Assembly (NCBI GenBank): GCA_029213005.1
Contig: JARGPI010000020.1
Coordinates: forward strand, 1 to 64,000
From: Verrucomicrobiales bacterium
Lineage (GTDB): Bacteria > Verrucomicrobiota > Verrucomicrobiia > Verrucomicrobiales > DEV007
Reading direction: 5' to 3'
Length of the DNA: 64,000 nucleotides
Shown: piece after piece, positions 41,791-50,847 of the stretch
Layout of the letters: each line of letters begins with the position of its first letter
How positions within the stretch are numbered: position 1 is the first letter of the stretch
The notes under the pieces: model-generated
Database searches by the model: none
Seen by the model: only the letters and a program-made list of their open reading frames with translations
Told to the model about the DNA's origin: nothing
Translations under genes and position numbers: made by a program

Positions 41791-42888
41791 ATGAGAATCT
41801 TCCCCGTTTTTGCTGTTTTCATCCTCTGCAGCTGTAATGACACCGAGCGTCTCGATCGGCTGGAGTCGGAAATTCGTTCGATTCGTTCAGACACCCGGGA
41901 CGAAGTCGCCACCTTGCGGGAGCGGGTTGAAGCGACTGAGGGAAAAGTGGGTGGCGGCGGCGGATCGACACCGATCGAGGAGCGATTTGCCCATCTCGAG
42001 AGTAAATTCACCAAGTTGCTGGAGAAATATGATGACCGCGGAGACATGGCTTACTTGTCGCGGAACAATCTGAACGGGCATTCCACGATGCAGACCGATC
42101 ACGGCGCTCTCATGGTCCGGCTCGAAGGGATTGATCTGAATGTCGGCGGCGATGGATTTAACGTCCATTTGAGCATCGGGAATCCATCGGCGGTATCGAT
42201 TCAGCAGTTTATCCTGAAAGGGGATTACGGCTCCGGAGTTCCGGTTTTGTCGCCGGGGCAGGATTATACCCTCTATGATAAGCAAATCGACGAATGGCAG
42301 AGAACCTTGAGTCCTTTTGAAATAATGGTGACCAAGCCGCTCAAGCCGATGTCTTGGACGCCGATCGATGTAGTCCTGAATGCCAAAGCCCGGGAGGATC
42401 TGGATTTGATGCGCTTTTCGATGGTGATTCAAAACGCTCACCTTGAAGGGATCAATGCTTCGGGCGGATCCGGCGCATCCCACGCTCATATCACGATCGA
42501 CTCGAATGCTGCCGGGGTCCTGAAGACCGATTATGGCGCCTTTCTTGTCGTCGCGAGAGAGGCGGAGGCGGCCGGCGTCGGAACCCGGGTCAAGATCGAC
42601 ATCGGGAATCCCTATGGCTTTGCGGTGAATCAGTGCCGACTGGTCGGGGACTTCGGGCAACCGATTCCAAAGCGCGGAGTCGGTGAAAATCAGGCGAAAT
42701 ACCTGGCCCGACTCGATGCCTGGACAGCGAGCTTGAAGCCGTTCAGCGCGCAGATTGATAGCAAGGTGTCATCCTTTCGCTGGAACGAGGCCAGCGTCCT
42801 GATTCCGGGCCCTCCGGGAGAAGTGAAATTTCTCCGGGCTCAGCTCCGGATTGAAAATGTAACGCTCCCTCATGCCAAGGATAAGTGA
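41791..42888 (+). CDS. lipoprotein with duplicated DUF3251-like domain
   Basis: I favour the ATG at 41791 (MRIFPVFAVFILCSC), which gives a compact lipobox with the Cys at 15; an ATG four codons earlier adds little. A coiled coil (~20-50) and glycine-rich linker are followed by two copies of a ~120-residue unit. Each starts with MQTDHGALMV or LKTDYGAFLV, passes through a strand ending IGNP, and ends with G-D-[YF]-G. That [KQ]TDxGxF...IGNP pattern resembles DUF3251 lipoproteins such as E. coli YajI. It is probably anchored in the outer membrane. The repeat at 42925-42959 follows its stop. Function unknown. Confidence 0.65.
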   Translation: MRIFPVFAVFILCSCNDTERLDRLESEIRSIRSDTRDEVATLRERVEATEGKVGGGGGSTPIEERFAHLESKFTKLLEKYDDRGDMAYLSRNNLNGHSTMQTDHGALMVRLEGIDLNVGGDGFNVHLSIGNPSAVSIQQFILKGDYGSGVPVLSPGQDYTLYDKQIDEWQRTLSPFEIMVTKPLKPMSWTPIDVVLNAKAREDLDLMRFSMVIQNAHLEGINASGGSGASHAHITIDSNAAGVLKTDYGAFLVVAREAEAAGVGTRVKIDIGNPYGFAVNQCRLVGDFGQPIPKRGVGENQAKYLARLDAWTASLKPFSAQIDSKVSSFRWNEASVLIPGPPGEVKFLRAQLRIENVTLPHAKDK

Positions 42889-42924
42889 TCGATCTAAGGT
42901 GCGACCGGGTATTCCCGGTCGGAT

Positions 42925-42959
42925 TGTACCCTGTACAGTCTGAGGTTGTACAGGGTACA
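42925..42959. repeat. double-palindrome repeat (copy 2)
   Basis: TGTACCCTGTACA, nine bases, TGTACAGGGTACA, with perfectly complementary 13-base arms. It lies between two convergent genes (the lipoprotein ending at 42888 and DUF58 ending at 42983), where it could end transcripts from both sides. The sequence of the loop differs from the other two copies. Confidence 0.8.
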
Positions 42960-42982
42960 GTGGAGATTTTGGCACCTTCGCA

Positions 42983-43864
42983 CTAGCGGCGCTGCACAAA
43001 TTCGGCGAGTGCCATCTCCAGAGGATAATCGGTCGAGAAGAGATGGTAGTTGCCGCCCACTTTGGTGCAGGCTTTGCGGATGCCATCGAGGTGAGTCTGA
43101 AGTCGGGCGAGGTACTGCTTTTTGGCGGTGGCAGGATCGACATATAACTCTCGTCCGGTCTCAGCGTCTTCAAAATGGACGGCTTTGTCGAAGGTAAATT
43201 CTCTCTCGGCCGGATCGAGGCACTGCACGACGGTGACATCGTGACCGGCCGCTGCGAGATGGCCAATTTCTCTTTCCACCTCTTCAAGCGGAGCGAGAAA
43301 GTCGGAAAACATCACGAGGAGTGAGCGTTTTCTGACCCGTTCATTGATTCCACGCAGACCGGCTGCGAGATCGGTTCCGACGCCTCCGGGAGCCTTTTCC
43401 AGCTCGATCATGAGACGTCGCAGATGCCCGGGCCGGTTCCGCGCCGGGATGTGGAGATCCAATTTCTGATCAAAGGTCGTCAGGCCCACCGCATCTCCCT
43501 GTCCCATCAGGAAAAAACCGAGAGTTGTGGCAAAGGTAGCGACGTAATCCGACTTGGAATATTCGCCGGATCCGTAGGTCATCGACTTGCTGCGATCCAC
43601 GATAAGGTGGGCGCGCAGGTTTGTTTCGTCCTCGAACTTTTTGATGTAGGCGCGGTCGGTCCGGGCCATCACTTTCCAGTCGATGAAGCGGGGATCGTCG
43701 CCTTTGGTGTACTGCCGGTATTCGCTGAACTCGACGGAAAAACCGTGATAGGGCGAACGATGAATGCCGCGCCAGAAGCCTTCCATAACCATTTTTGCCC
43801 TCATCTCGAGAGACTTCACTCTCATTAAAGCGACAGGATCGATGTAATCGGCAGCAGCAGGCAT
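42983..43864 (-). CDS. DUF58 domain protein
   Basis: This 293-residue soluble protein carries the family hallmark HGFSVEFSEYRQYTKGDDPR followed by IDWKVMARTDRAYIK, and a von Willebrand-like segment with a MIDAS-type LIVDRSKSMTYG. DUF58 proteins are usually encoded beside MoxR AAA+ ATPases, in membrane or stress-related chaperone clusters. No MoxR gene is next to this one inside the window. It lies 50 bases after the sulfatase gene on the same strand. Confidence 0.93.
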   Translation of the reverse strand: MPAAADYIDPVALMRVKSLEMRAKMVMEGFWRGIHRSPYHGFSVEFSEYRQYTKGDDPRFIDWKVMARTDRAYIKKFEDETNLRAHLIVDRSKSMTYGSGEYSKSDYVATFATTLGFFLMGQGDAVGLTTFDQKLDLHIPARNRPGHLRRLMIELEKAPGGVGTDLAAGLRGINERVRKRSLLVMFSDFLAPLEEVEREIGHLAAAGHDVTVVQCLDPAEREFTFDKAVHFEDAETGRELYVDPATAKKQYLARLQTHLDGIRKACTKVGGNYHLFSTDYPLEMALAEFVQRR

Positions 43865-43914
43865 CAGGTCTCTAACATCTCACGTTTCCGGTATCGGCGT
43901 CAAACGGGGAATGA

Positions 43915-45315
43915 TCACATCGGCGCGATCCGCTCGGACCCGACATCCGTGGTTAAATTCACATGGGCGTTGAAGCTTTCGAGGATCAGTTGGTGTTTCA
44001 AACTCTGGTGCGCCGGGCTGTCCCAGAGATTGCGGTGCTCCCACGGGTCGTTTTTCAGATCGTAGAGTTCCCCGACATTATCGAGGTTGTGATAGACCGA
44101 CAGTTTAAAATCGCGGGTCCGGTGCATCGTCGCGAAGCTTCCATTTCCCCCGGTAAAGTGAGCGGCAAGCGCATCAAAATACTCGCAGCGGACAAAGTCG
44201 CGAAACGGTGTTTCTCCGGAATTTCCGGACAAAATCGGAACTAAGCTTTTTCCCTGGTGATAGTCCGGAATCTCCGCCCCGGCGAGATCGAGCAGAGTTG
44301 CCGACAGGTCGAGTAACTCGACGAGCTCGTCTGATTTGATGCCGGTCTGGAATTTTTCAGGAAACGAAAAGATCAAAGGAACCCGGATAAGCCCCTCGTA
44401 AAAACGGCAACCTTTGAACATCAATCCGTGATCGCCGAGCGTTTCGCCGTGATCCGAGGTGAAAATAATCACGGTATTTTCGCGCTGTCCGGTCCGATCG
44501 AGGTAGTCCAGCAGTCTGCCGAACTGATCATCAATCTGGGCGATCATGGCATAATATTTTGCCTGAGCCTCTTTGGCATCCATTTCGCCGCGGGGCTGAA
44601 AATCGGCTCCGGAAAGCCTGGCCTGCTGTTCGATATCGGTTTCCTCGAAATGAGGGCCCGGCATCGAATCTGCGTCGAATTGATCCTCGTAGACCTTGGG
44701 AGGCTCAAACGGCGGATGGGGATCGTAAATGTTGAGATTGAGCATCCATGGCGCGTCGCCACGGTCTTCTTCGATAAACTCAATGGCACGCTCGGTCGAC
44801 CAGGTCGTCTGGTGATATTCGGGAGGGACCCGCTCAGGTGAGAGGCGGAGCGCATCGAGGTCACCGCCCTTTTCCCTGACCCAGTCCGCATAATCGTGCT
44901 CACCCTCGGGCCAATCGTTCCGCGGGGCGTGGCTGAATTTCCAGTAGCGATAACCGTCGTCTTTGATTCTCGGCTCGGTGCGTTTGCCCGAACTTTGAAG
45001 ATGAAATTTGCCGATCATCCCGCAGTCGTAGCCCTGGTCGGCAATCAGTTTACTGATCAGGGGAGGGGAATCCGGAAAGGTCGCGTTTCCATTCCGGGTA
45101 TTGTGGACCCGACTGGGATACATTCCCGACATAAAACTGGCCCGGCTCGGCGTGCAGATCGGGCTTTGGCAATGAGCGTGGGTGAAAGCAACCCCATCCG
45201 CAACGAGTTGATCAATCACCGGAGTGCGAACATGGGGATTGCCCAGAGCTCCAATCGTGTCGAAGCGTTGCTGATCGGTGCAATACCAGAGAATATTTGG
45301 TCGGTCTGAAGTCAT
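43915..45315 (-). CDS. sulfatase (formylglycine-dependent), no visible signal peptide
   Basis: The 466-residue protein begins MTSDRPNILWYCTDQQRFDT, so no signal peptide is seen, unlike the sulfatase at 21344. The signature CTPSRASFMSG supplies the formylglycine Cys54. MIGKFHLQ and IFTSDHGETLGDHGLMFKG are the metal- and sulfate-binding segments typical of the choline-sulfatase/iduronate-2-sulfatase branch. A cytoplasmic or periplasmic place therefore cannot be fixed; choline-sulfatases act in the cytoplasm. It is in a same-strand run with the Nudix gene (13 bases upstream) and DUF58. Confidence 0.92.
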   Translation of the reverse strand: MTSDRPNILWYCTDQQRFDTIGALGNPHVRTPVIDQLVADGVAFTHAHCQSPICTPSRASFMSGMYPSRVHNTRNGNATFPDSPPLISKLIADQGYDCGMIGKFHLQSSGKRTEPRIKDDGYRYWKFSHAPRNDWPEGEHDYADWVREKGGDLDALRLSPERVPPEYHQTTWSTERAIEFIEEDRGDAPWMLNLNIYDPHPPFEPPKVYEDQFDADSMPGPHFEETDIEQQARLSGADFQPRGEMDAKEAQAKYYAMIAQIDDQFGRLLDYLDRTGQRENTVIIFTSDHGETLGDHGLMFKGCRFYEGLIRVPLIFSFPEKFQTGIKSDELVELLDLSATLLDLAGAEIPDYHQGKSLVPILSGNSGETPFRDFVRCEYFDALAAHFTGGNGSFATMHRTRDFKLSVYHNLDNVGELYDLKNDPWEHRNLWDSPAHQSLKHQLILESFNAHVNLTTDVGSERIAPM

Positions 45316-45327
45316 CCCCTGAGATGA

Positions 45328-45873
45328 TCAGGCATTTCCGGAATTAGTCCACTTTCGACGCATCCGTAATATCGATTCTTCAGTCGTCAGCGTTTCAATA
45401 TCCTCCAAATCAATCCACGCGAGGTCGTGGGATTCTTCGCTGACGATGAAATCGCTGACCCCTTCGTTCCGAATCACAAAGCGGACGTCGTAGTGGAGGT
45501 GCTCGGGATCGCTTTTCCGGGCGGGGATGGGATGGATATCGAGATCAAAGATCTCCGGTTCCGTTTTCAGGGAATCCAGACCGGATTCCTCATACGCTTC
45601 CTTCAAAGCCACGCTGGCGATATCGGCTTCACCATCAGCATGTCCGCCGAGTTGGACCCAGATGTTCAGCTTCCGATGATGGGTCAGCAAAACTCTCTCT
45701 CCGCAGCGATCGACAATCCAGGCACTACCGGTGATGTGGCCCTCCTTGAGCTCCCGCTCGAAGCAATCAGCCCTCCGACTGATGAATTCGCGGAAGCGGG
45801 AGACCGTTTCAGCCTCCTCCGGATACTTTTCCGAGTATCGATCGATCAGATCGAGAAGAGGCCGACGATGCAT
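45328..45873 (-). CDS. Nudix hydrolase
   Basis: The 181-residue protein contains the variant Nudix box GGHADGEADIASVALKEAYE followed by ESG, matching the subfamily with GGHxDG...ALREAxEExG (here K for R). The EExxE part that binds the metal is kept. It has a helical N-terminal extension of ~45 residues. Nudix enzymes hydrolyse nucleoside diphosphate derivatives; the substrate is not readable. It sits 13 bases upstream of the sulfatase and one base after the ankyrin/YkuD gene stop, so all three are probably co-transcribed. Confidence 0.85.
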   Translation of the reverse strand: MHRRPLLDLIDRYSEKYPEEAETVSRFREFISRRADCFERELKEGHITGSAWIVDRCGERVLLTHHRKLNIWVQLGGHADGEADIASVALKEAYEESGLDSLKTEPEIFDLDIHPIPARKSDPEHLHYDVRFVIRNEGVSDFIVSEESHDLAWIDLEDIETLTTEESILRMRRKWTNSGNA

Positions 45874-45874
45874 C

Positions 45875-48193
45875 TTACGGCTGAATAATCACCATGTCGC
45901 CGAGAGAGGTCTTGGAGAAGTAATGCTTCGCAGCGCTCCAAGGCAGACGAATACAGCCGTGTGAGGCCGGGTACCCCGGACAGTTACCGACGTGAAGTCC
46001 AAAATCCGAACAGCTTAGACGCTGGAAGTAAGGCATCGCAGATCCGTAAATACTGGAATTGTGATGGCGATTCTTCTGAGTGATCACATAGGTGCCGGCG
46101 CGGGTTCGATAACCTGATTTCCCGGTCGAACAGACAGACGAATAAGTCTTTACGCCATTTTCGTAAAAGGTGACTCTCTGGCTCGAAAGATCGATGATGA
46201 TTTTACGAGGCTGAACGTCAGGATCTCGACCGTAGATGATTTGCATCATGCGGACATCGGAATACCAACTCGCGATGGCGATCGGATACATATATTTCCG
46301 CGTCGTGTGATTTTTTGCCCCGGCGTTTACCATCGCCTGTGCCACACCGTGGTTGCGCTTGATGGCGACCATCATAAGCGGGCGAATGTTTTTATCGTAA
46401 CGAAGCGCGCGGCGGAAAGTGGTGCTTTCGTCAAATTTCTCGATGAAATCGGATTTCGCCGGAGCCGGTTCAATCACGTTGACGTCAACTCCCGCTGCGA
46501 CCAGAGATTTCGAGACGTCATACATTTCGTTGGCGATCGACCAGCCGAGCAGTGAGTGACCGTCTCTTGCAAAGCCGTCTCCCAGAGACGCTCCTGAGTT
46601 AATTAGCGCATTTGCCGTTTCGCTGTCGCCTGTACGAACCGCTCTGGAAACCCAGGATTCCTCCTCGTCATACATCGGGTTCGGATCTGCTCCCGCTTCG
46701 AGGAGTGGTTTGAGAAGGTTAAAACGCTGATTGTTCAGCGCGAACTCCAGAGGGTCATCACCTTTAGGACCCTTCTGGCTCGGGTCACCGCCATTTTTGA
46801 GAATCACTTCCACCAGATCGTCCTGATTCGTGAGAAGCGCTCCCCAGAGGTTGTTTCCGATGTGAGCACCGGCATCAAGAAGGGTGCGCACCGTCTCAAT
46901 CGAGCCATCGGATACCGCGACATCCATGACTCGCTGATCAGTCCCTTCCAGAACGATTTCAGGATCGACTCCGGCGTTGAGCAGTAGATTCATCGTCGGG
47001 TTGTCCCGGCGCTGGTAAGCGGTTGCGAACATTTCCGCGGGATAGATTTCGGCTCCCTTTTCGACCAATGTCCGAACCAGAGCGGTGTTGCCATTGGCGA
47101 TTGCGTATTGAAGCGCTGTTTTGCCCGCTTTGTCTTTTACATTGATATCCGCTCTCTGCTCGATGAGGAAATCAATCATCCGGTAATCCTGATCTTTGAC
47201 CGCAGTCATAAACAGGGTGTCTCCATCCTTCGATTTCGAATCAACGGGGATTCCGCTTTCCAGAAGGGTCAAAAACCAGTCGTGATCGTTGTTTTCGATC
47301 GCTTCGACGATCAGTGGGTTACCGGTTGGACCGTTCCGGTTGAGCTCCGCGCCATAACGCAGAGCGATGTCTCTCATCTGACCATCCTGCCGGGCGAGGG
47401 CCAGAGTAAGAATGTCCTGGCCGTCTTCGGAAACGTTAACGTCCGCACCTTTATCGAGGAGGAACTCCATCTCGTCATATTCGTTATCGATTGCCGCTTC
47501 CAGAAGCAGAGGCTTTCCGGTTACGCCTTTGGTGTCGATTTTTGCACCCTGAGAAACGAGGCGGCTCATCAACTCCAAATCATCGTCATCAGCGGCCATC
47601 GCAAGTGGGGTGTGGGGCTGGGAACCACTGTTGTTAACGTCGACGCCCTTGCTGAGGAGATAATCGCGAAGCTCATCCTTATCTTCGGTCATCGCGTCGA
47701 TCAAATAAGGCAGGCCCGGTTTTTTCTCGACGTTCACCTTCGCTCCAAGCTGATCGATGAGGCGGTTTGCCAAAAGGTAGTCTTCGGAGTTCAAGGCTCT
47801 TTTCAGAGGAGTCATCCCATCAGCTTTGGTTGGGATATCGACAGTCTTCTTCACCTGATCAAAGCGCAGTAAGACCTGCTCCAGAGCATCCTTGTCATTG
47901 GCTTCGATTGCGGCGTGAAGCGGAGTCATTCCGGTTTCGTCCGCACCACCGAAGCTGATGCCCGCGGTATCGTAATTTTCGAATAAAGTGAGCTTTCCTT
48001 CGCGAACCGCTTTGATGATTCCACCAATGTTCGCCTGGAGACCGCGTGATTCCAGCTCCTTTCGAGCCTGTCGTTTGACTTCGTGCCGCAGAATAAAGTC
48101 GGTAGCCACAGAGACTCCAACTAAAGATATCGAAAACACTGCCAGAAACATCGTTCTGATTTTCGATAAAAATGGGGATACTTTTCTGATCAT
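45875..48193 (-). CDS. ankyrin-repeat / L,D-transpeptidase fusion protein
   Basis: The ATG at 48193 has a good purine-rich ribosome site (AGAGGAAAAGAA); the longer frame starts at a TTG. After a signal anchor (TMFLAVFSISLVGVSVA), about 15 ankyrin repeats fill residues ~65-640, for example TGMTPLHAAIEANDKDALEQ and DKAGKTALQYAIANGNTALV. The last ~115 residues are a YkuD domain (IIIDLSSQRVTFYENG) with the catalytic HVGNCPGYPASHGCIRLPW. Ankyrin repeats bind proteins, so the enzyme may be recruited to a wall-synthesis complex. The total of 772 residues is unusual for a YkuD protein. A second, lipoprotein YkuD enzyme is at 14690. The Nudix gene follows by one base. Confidence 0.88.
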   Translation of the reverse strand: MIRKVSPFLSKIRTMFLAVFSISLVGVSVATDFILRHEVKRQARKELESRGLQANIGGIIKAVREGKLTLFENYDTAGISFGGADETGMTPLHAAIEANDKDALEQVLLRFDQVKKTVDIPTKADGMTPLKRALNSEDYLLANRLIDQLGAKVNVEKKPGLPYLIDAMTEDKDELRDYLLSKGVDVNNSGSQPHTPLAMAADDDDLELMSRLVSQGAKIDTKGVTGKPLLLEAAIDNEYDEMEFLLDKGADVNVSEDGQDILTLALARQDGQMRDIALRYGAELNRNGPTGNPLIVEAIENNDHDWFLTLLESGIPVDSKSKDGDTLFMTAVKDQDYRMIDFLIEQRADINVKDKAGKTALQYAIANGNTALVRTLVEKGAEIYPAEMFATAYQRRDNPTMNLLLNAGVDPEIVLEGTDQRVMDVAVSDGSIETVRTLLDAGAHIGNNLWGALLTNQDDLVEVILKNGGDPSQKGPKGDDPLEFALNNQRFNLLKPLLEAGADPNPMYDEEESWVSRAVRTGDSETANALINSGASLGDGFARDGHSLLGWSIANEMYDVSKSLVAAGVDVNVIEPAPAKSDFIEKFDESTTFRRALRYDKNIRPLMMVAIKRNHGVAQAMVNAGAKNHTTRKYMYPIAIASWYSDVRMMQIIYGRDPDVQPRKIIIDLSSQRVTFYENGVKTYSSVCSTGKSGYRTRAGTYVITQKNRHHNSSIYGSAMPYFQRLSCSDFGLHVGNCPGYPASHGCIRLPWSAAKHYFSKTSLGDMVIIQP

Positions 48194-48330
48194 TTCTTTT
48201 CCTCTTATCCAAATCCTTCCCGCTCGCAAGCCACTACCTTACGAAGGAAAAATAGTTAACTGTTTATAAAAGTAATAAACTCTGTAAATTATACAATTTA
48301 AAAAATTTACTAATTTCGTGTTTTTTTGCG

Positions 48331-49236
48331 TTAGGCCAGTGGGTCTAGTTCGGGTTTAAAATCGGCCGCATGATACGAACTTCGCACCAGAGGGCCGGAG
48401 GCCACATGCCGAAAGCCTTTTTCTTTGGCGATCGCTCCAAGATCGTCAAATTCTTCAGGGGAAATGTATTCTACCACGGGGAGATGTTTTTCGGAAGGAC
48501 GTAAATACTGCCCTAACGTGAGCACGGTCACGTCGTGATCCCGGAGGTCATCCATCGCTTTTAGCACCTCATCCCGCTTTTCGCCTAAACCAAGCATGAT
48601 CCCGCTTTTCGTGGCGCATCGATAGCCCATCTCGCTGGCAATTTGGCGGGCTCTCTTCAGCACTCCAAGCGAGCGCCAATATTCGGAATTGGAGCGAACT
48701 TTGTCGGAAAGTCTTTCGACGGTTTCGATGTTGTGATTGAAAATTCTCGGTCGGGCTTCCATCACGACCCAGAGAGCATCATCCCTGCCAAGAAAGTCAG
48801 GAACCAGCACTTCGATGACGACTTCGGGATTGACTTCGCGAACCTTCTCAATGGTGTTGGCAAAATGGCAGGATCCGCCGTCGAGTAAATCATCGCGCGC
48901 CACAGCGGTGATGACGACGTGATTCAGTTTGAGACGTTTTACCGCTTCGGCGACCCGGTCCGGTTCATCCGCTTCCAGCGCGAGAGGGCGGCGCGTATCG
49001 ACCGCGCAAAATCCACAGGCACGGGTGCAGCGTTCCCCGGCAATCATGAAGGTGGCGGTTCCCTGACCCCAGCATTCCCATCGGTTCGGGCAATGAGCTT
49101 CTTCGCAAACCGTGACGAGACTAAGGTCGTCGATGAGGCCTTTGGTGTCCCAAAAGACAGGATTGTTGGGAAGCTTCACCCTAATCCAGGGCGGCTTCTT
49201 TTCCTGATGCAACTTAGGATCAATTTTTACGGGCAT
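48331..49236 (-). CDS. lipA: lipoyl synthase
   Basis: This radical SAM enzyme inserts two sulfur atoms into octanoyl groups on carrier proteins to make lipoate. Both FeS clusters are assigned: the auxiliary Cys set CEEAHCPNRWEC and the radical SAM motif CTRACGFC. The C-terminal RSSY segment (GPLVRSSYHAADF) is also the family's conserved cluster-ligand Ser. I start at the ATG at 49236 (MPVKIDPKLHQEKKPPWIRV), giving the normal ~300 residues. A single gene; lipB and the 2-oxoacid dehydrogenases it serves are not in the window. Confidence 0.97.
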   Translation of the reverse strand: MPVKIDPKLHQEKKPPWIRVKLPNNPVFWDTKGLIDDLSLVTVCEEAHCPNRWECWGQGTATFMIAGERCTRACGFCAVDTRRPLALEADEPDRVAEAVKRLKLNHVVITAVARDDLLDGGSCHFANTIEKVREVNPEVVIEVLVPDFLGRDDALWVVMEARPRIFNHNIETVERLSDKVRSNSEYWRSLGVLKRARQIASEMGYRCATKSGIMLGLGEKRDEVLKAMDDLRDHDVTVLTLGQYLRPSEKHLPVVEYISPEEFDDLGAIAKEKGFRHVASGPLVRSSYHAADFKPELDPLA

Positions 49237-49375
49237 GACGTACGATTGCGTTTCGGAGAAACTTAGTAGAATTGACACCAATTTTTGCGAATCTCCACCT
49301 TTTTTGTGGAGTTTTGGTCACTTGTGCGGGCGGTTTCTGTCATTTTGCTGAGTAGACGGGGGTGGGTGTTTCTGA

Positions 49376-50794
49376 TTACAAAACTTTTCTCCGGTCGGTC
49401 TTATCGAGCAACTGGTTCCAGTTTTTTCTGATTCGAATCCGCTGATAACTGATCAATCCTAAAATTGCAAACAGGAGATAAACCCACCACCATTTTACCG
49501 CGGTGGAAAAAAGCGAGTGAACGATCTCGGGTTGATTCGCTTCGACCGGATCAATCCCGTCTTTCTGGCGGATTGCCCAGACCTGGGCTGAGTATAACAT
49601 TGTGATAATTCCGTAGGAAAGATTCATCGACAGCCCCCGGAAACTCAAAACCGTGGCTCGATTTTCGGAAAGAGTGACCCGGTTGAGATAGTTGGAGATG
49701 AAAAAGTGAAGGAGCCTCATCGAGATCCAGAGCGCGGGTAGAAAGAGCACGGACCAATATTTGATGGGGAAAGCGAGGCTGAAGATTCCGATAAAAACCA
49801 GCACTGTAAGCAGTCGGAAATTGAATGCCGGGCTCCGGTGATCAATCAGCTTTTTACCGAGCATCGCCGCGACGATCCCGGTTAGGGAGCCAATCACGCT
49901 GATCAATCCGAACTGTACGGGCTGATAGCCGATCACTTCCAGCCAAATCGAACCCACCGTGTAATACAGTCGGATAATGCTGTCAAAACAAAGCCCGAAG
50001 AGCAGTAGCATCAGCGCCGCCGGAGTTTTCAGAATCCAGTGCCCCGCCTCAAAGGTCCGGGCGAAACTGGCTTTTACCGCCTCTTTGAGCGGTTTGTCCG
50101 GGTGGTGGGTGATGACGCCGTTTTCCTCCATCCGGCAGGCGATGAAGAAGGTCCCAACTCCCATAAGGAAAGTCAGGGCGATGGGGATTTTTAAAGTGAC
50201 GTATTGGGTGAAAGTCAGACTTGAGCCCATCCATCCAAAAAGGCGGTTCATGAAATCCGGGTCGTAAACCGCCGCCCCGATCATCGTCACCACGATAAAT
50301 CCGACCGACTGCCAGACCATGAGTTGGGTGGTGAGTTTTGACCAGTGGTGGTCGCGCTCTTCGGAGGGGAGAGAATCGTAGGCGAGCGCCTCATCCGCGC
50401 CGCTGGCAGCCGCTTCCGCAGCTCCGGAAATGATCCGGTTCGCCATAAACACGGCAAACAGGAGCCAGGCCGCTCTTTCCAGACCACCCGGATCGCCTTC
50501 GTATTGCGCCGGGTTTGCCGCTGGCATGAGCAGCAGGACGGCCATTTCGATCATCATCAGGATCGAGGCGAGCACCACCAGTTTTTTCCGGCCAAATTGA
50601 TCGGCGAGCGCCCCCGACGGGACTTCGAGCAGGACGATGGCGATGGCCCAGGCGAAATTGAGCTGGGCGAATTGTTCCTGACTGAGACCGAAGTCGAGGA
50701 ACATCACGGCATAGATCGGGTAATAGAACCGGGAATTGAAGAATATCCTGAAAAGGATAAAGAGCAGAGGATTTCTGGAATGATTGCCGGGCAT
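49376..50794 (-). CDS. MFS transporter
   Basis: The ATG at 50794 begins MPGNHSRNPLLFILFRIFF; the protein of ~472 residues has about 12 membrane helices. The A-motif GALADQFGRKKLV after helix 2 is characteristic of the major facilitator superfamily. It is probably an exporter or sugar/peptide carrier; the substrate is unclear. It is transcribed leftward 53 bases downstream of the Gfo/Idh/MocA gene, so the two are likely one unit controlled by the divergent AraC regulator. Confidence 0.88.
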   Translation of the reverse strand: MPGNHSRNPLLFILFRIFFNSRFYYPIYAVMFLDFGLSQEQFAQLNFAWAIAIVLLEVPSGALADQFGRKKLVVLASILMMIEMAVLLLMPAANPAQYEGDPGGLERAAWLLFAVFMANRIISGAAEAAASGADEALAYDSLPSEERDHHWSKLTTQLMVWQSVGFIVVTMIGAAVYDPDFMNRLFGWMGSSLTFTQYVTLKIPIALTFLMGVGTFFIACRMEENGVITHHPDKPLKEAVKASFARTFEAGHWILKTPAALMLLLFGLCFDSIIRLYYTVGSIWLEVIGYQPVQFGLISVIGSLTGIVAAMLGKKLIDHRSPAFNFRLLTVLVFIGIFSLAFPIKYWSVLFLPALWISMRLLHFFISNYLNRVTLSENRATVLSFRGLSMNLSYGIITMLYSAQVWAIRQKDGIDPVEANQPEIVHSLFSTAVKWWWVYLLFAILGLISYQRIRIRKNWNQLLDKTDRRKVL

Positions 50795-50847
50795 GGAACC
50801 GTCTGGCGAATTGACACTTCCACGCCCGTAGAGCAAGAGGCGTGATC

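Noticed and set aside
42983..45873. DUF58-sulfatase-Nudix as a functional pathway
   Set aside because: They are same-strand neighbours with short gaps, but nothing in the sequences links the activities.
47108..47872. 254-residue plus-strand open frame
   Set aside because: It is antisense to the ankyrin repeats, whose periodic codons keep the opposite frame open.
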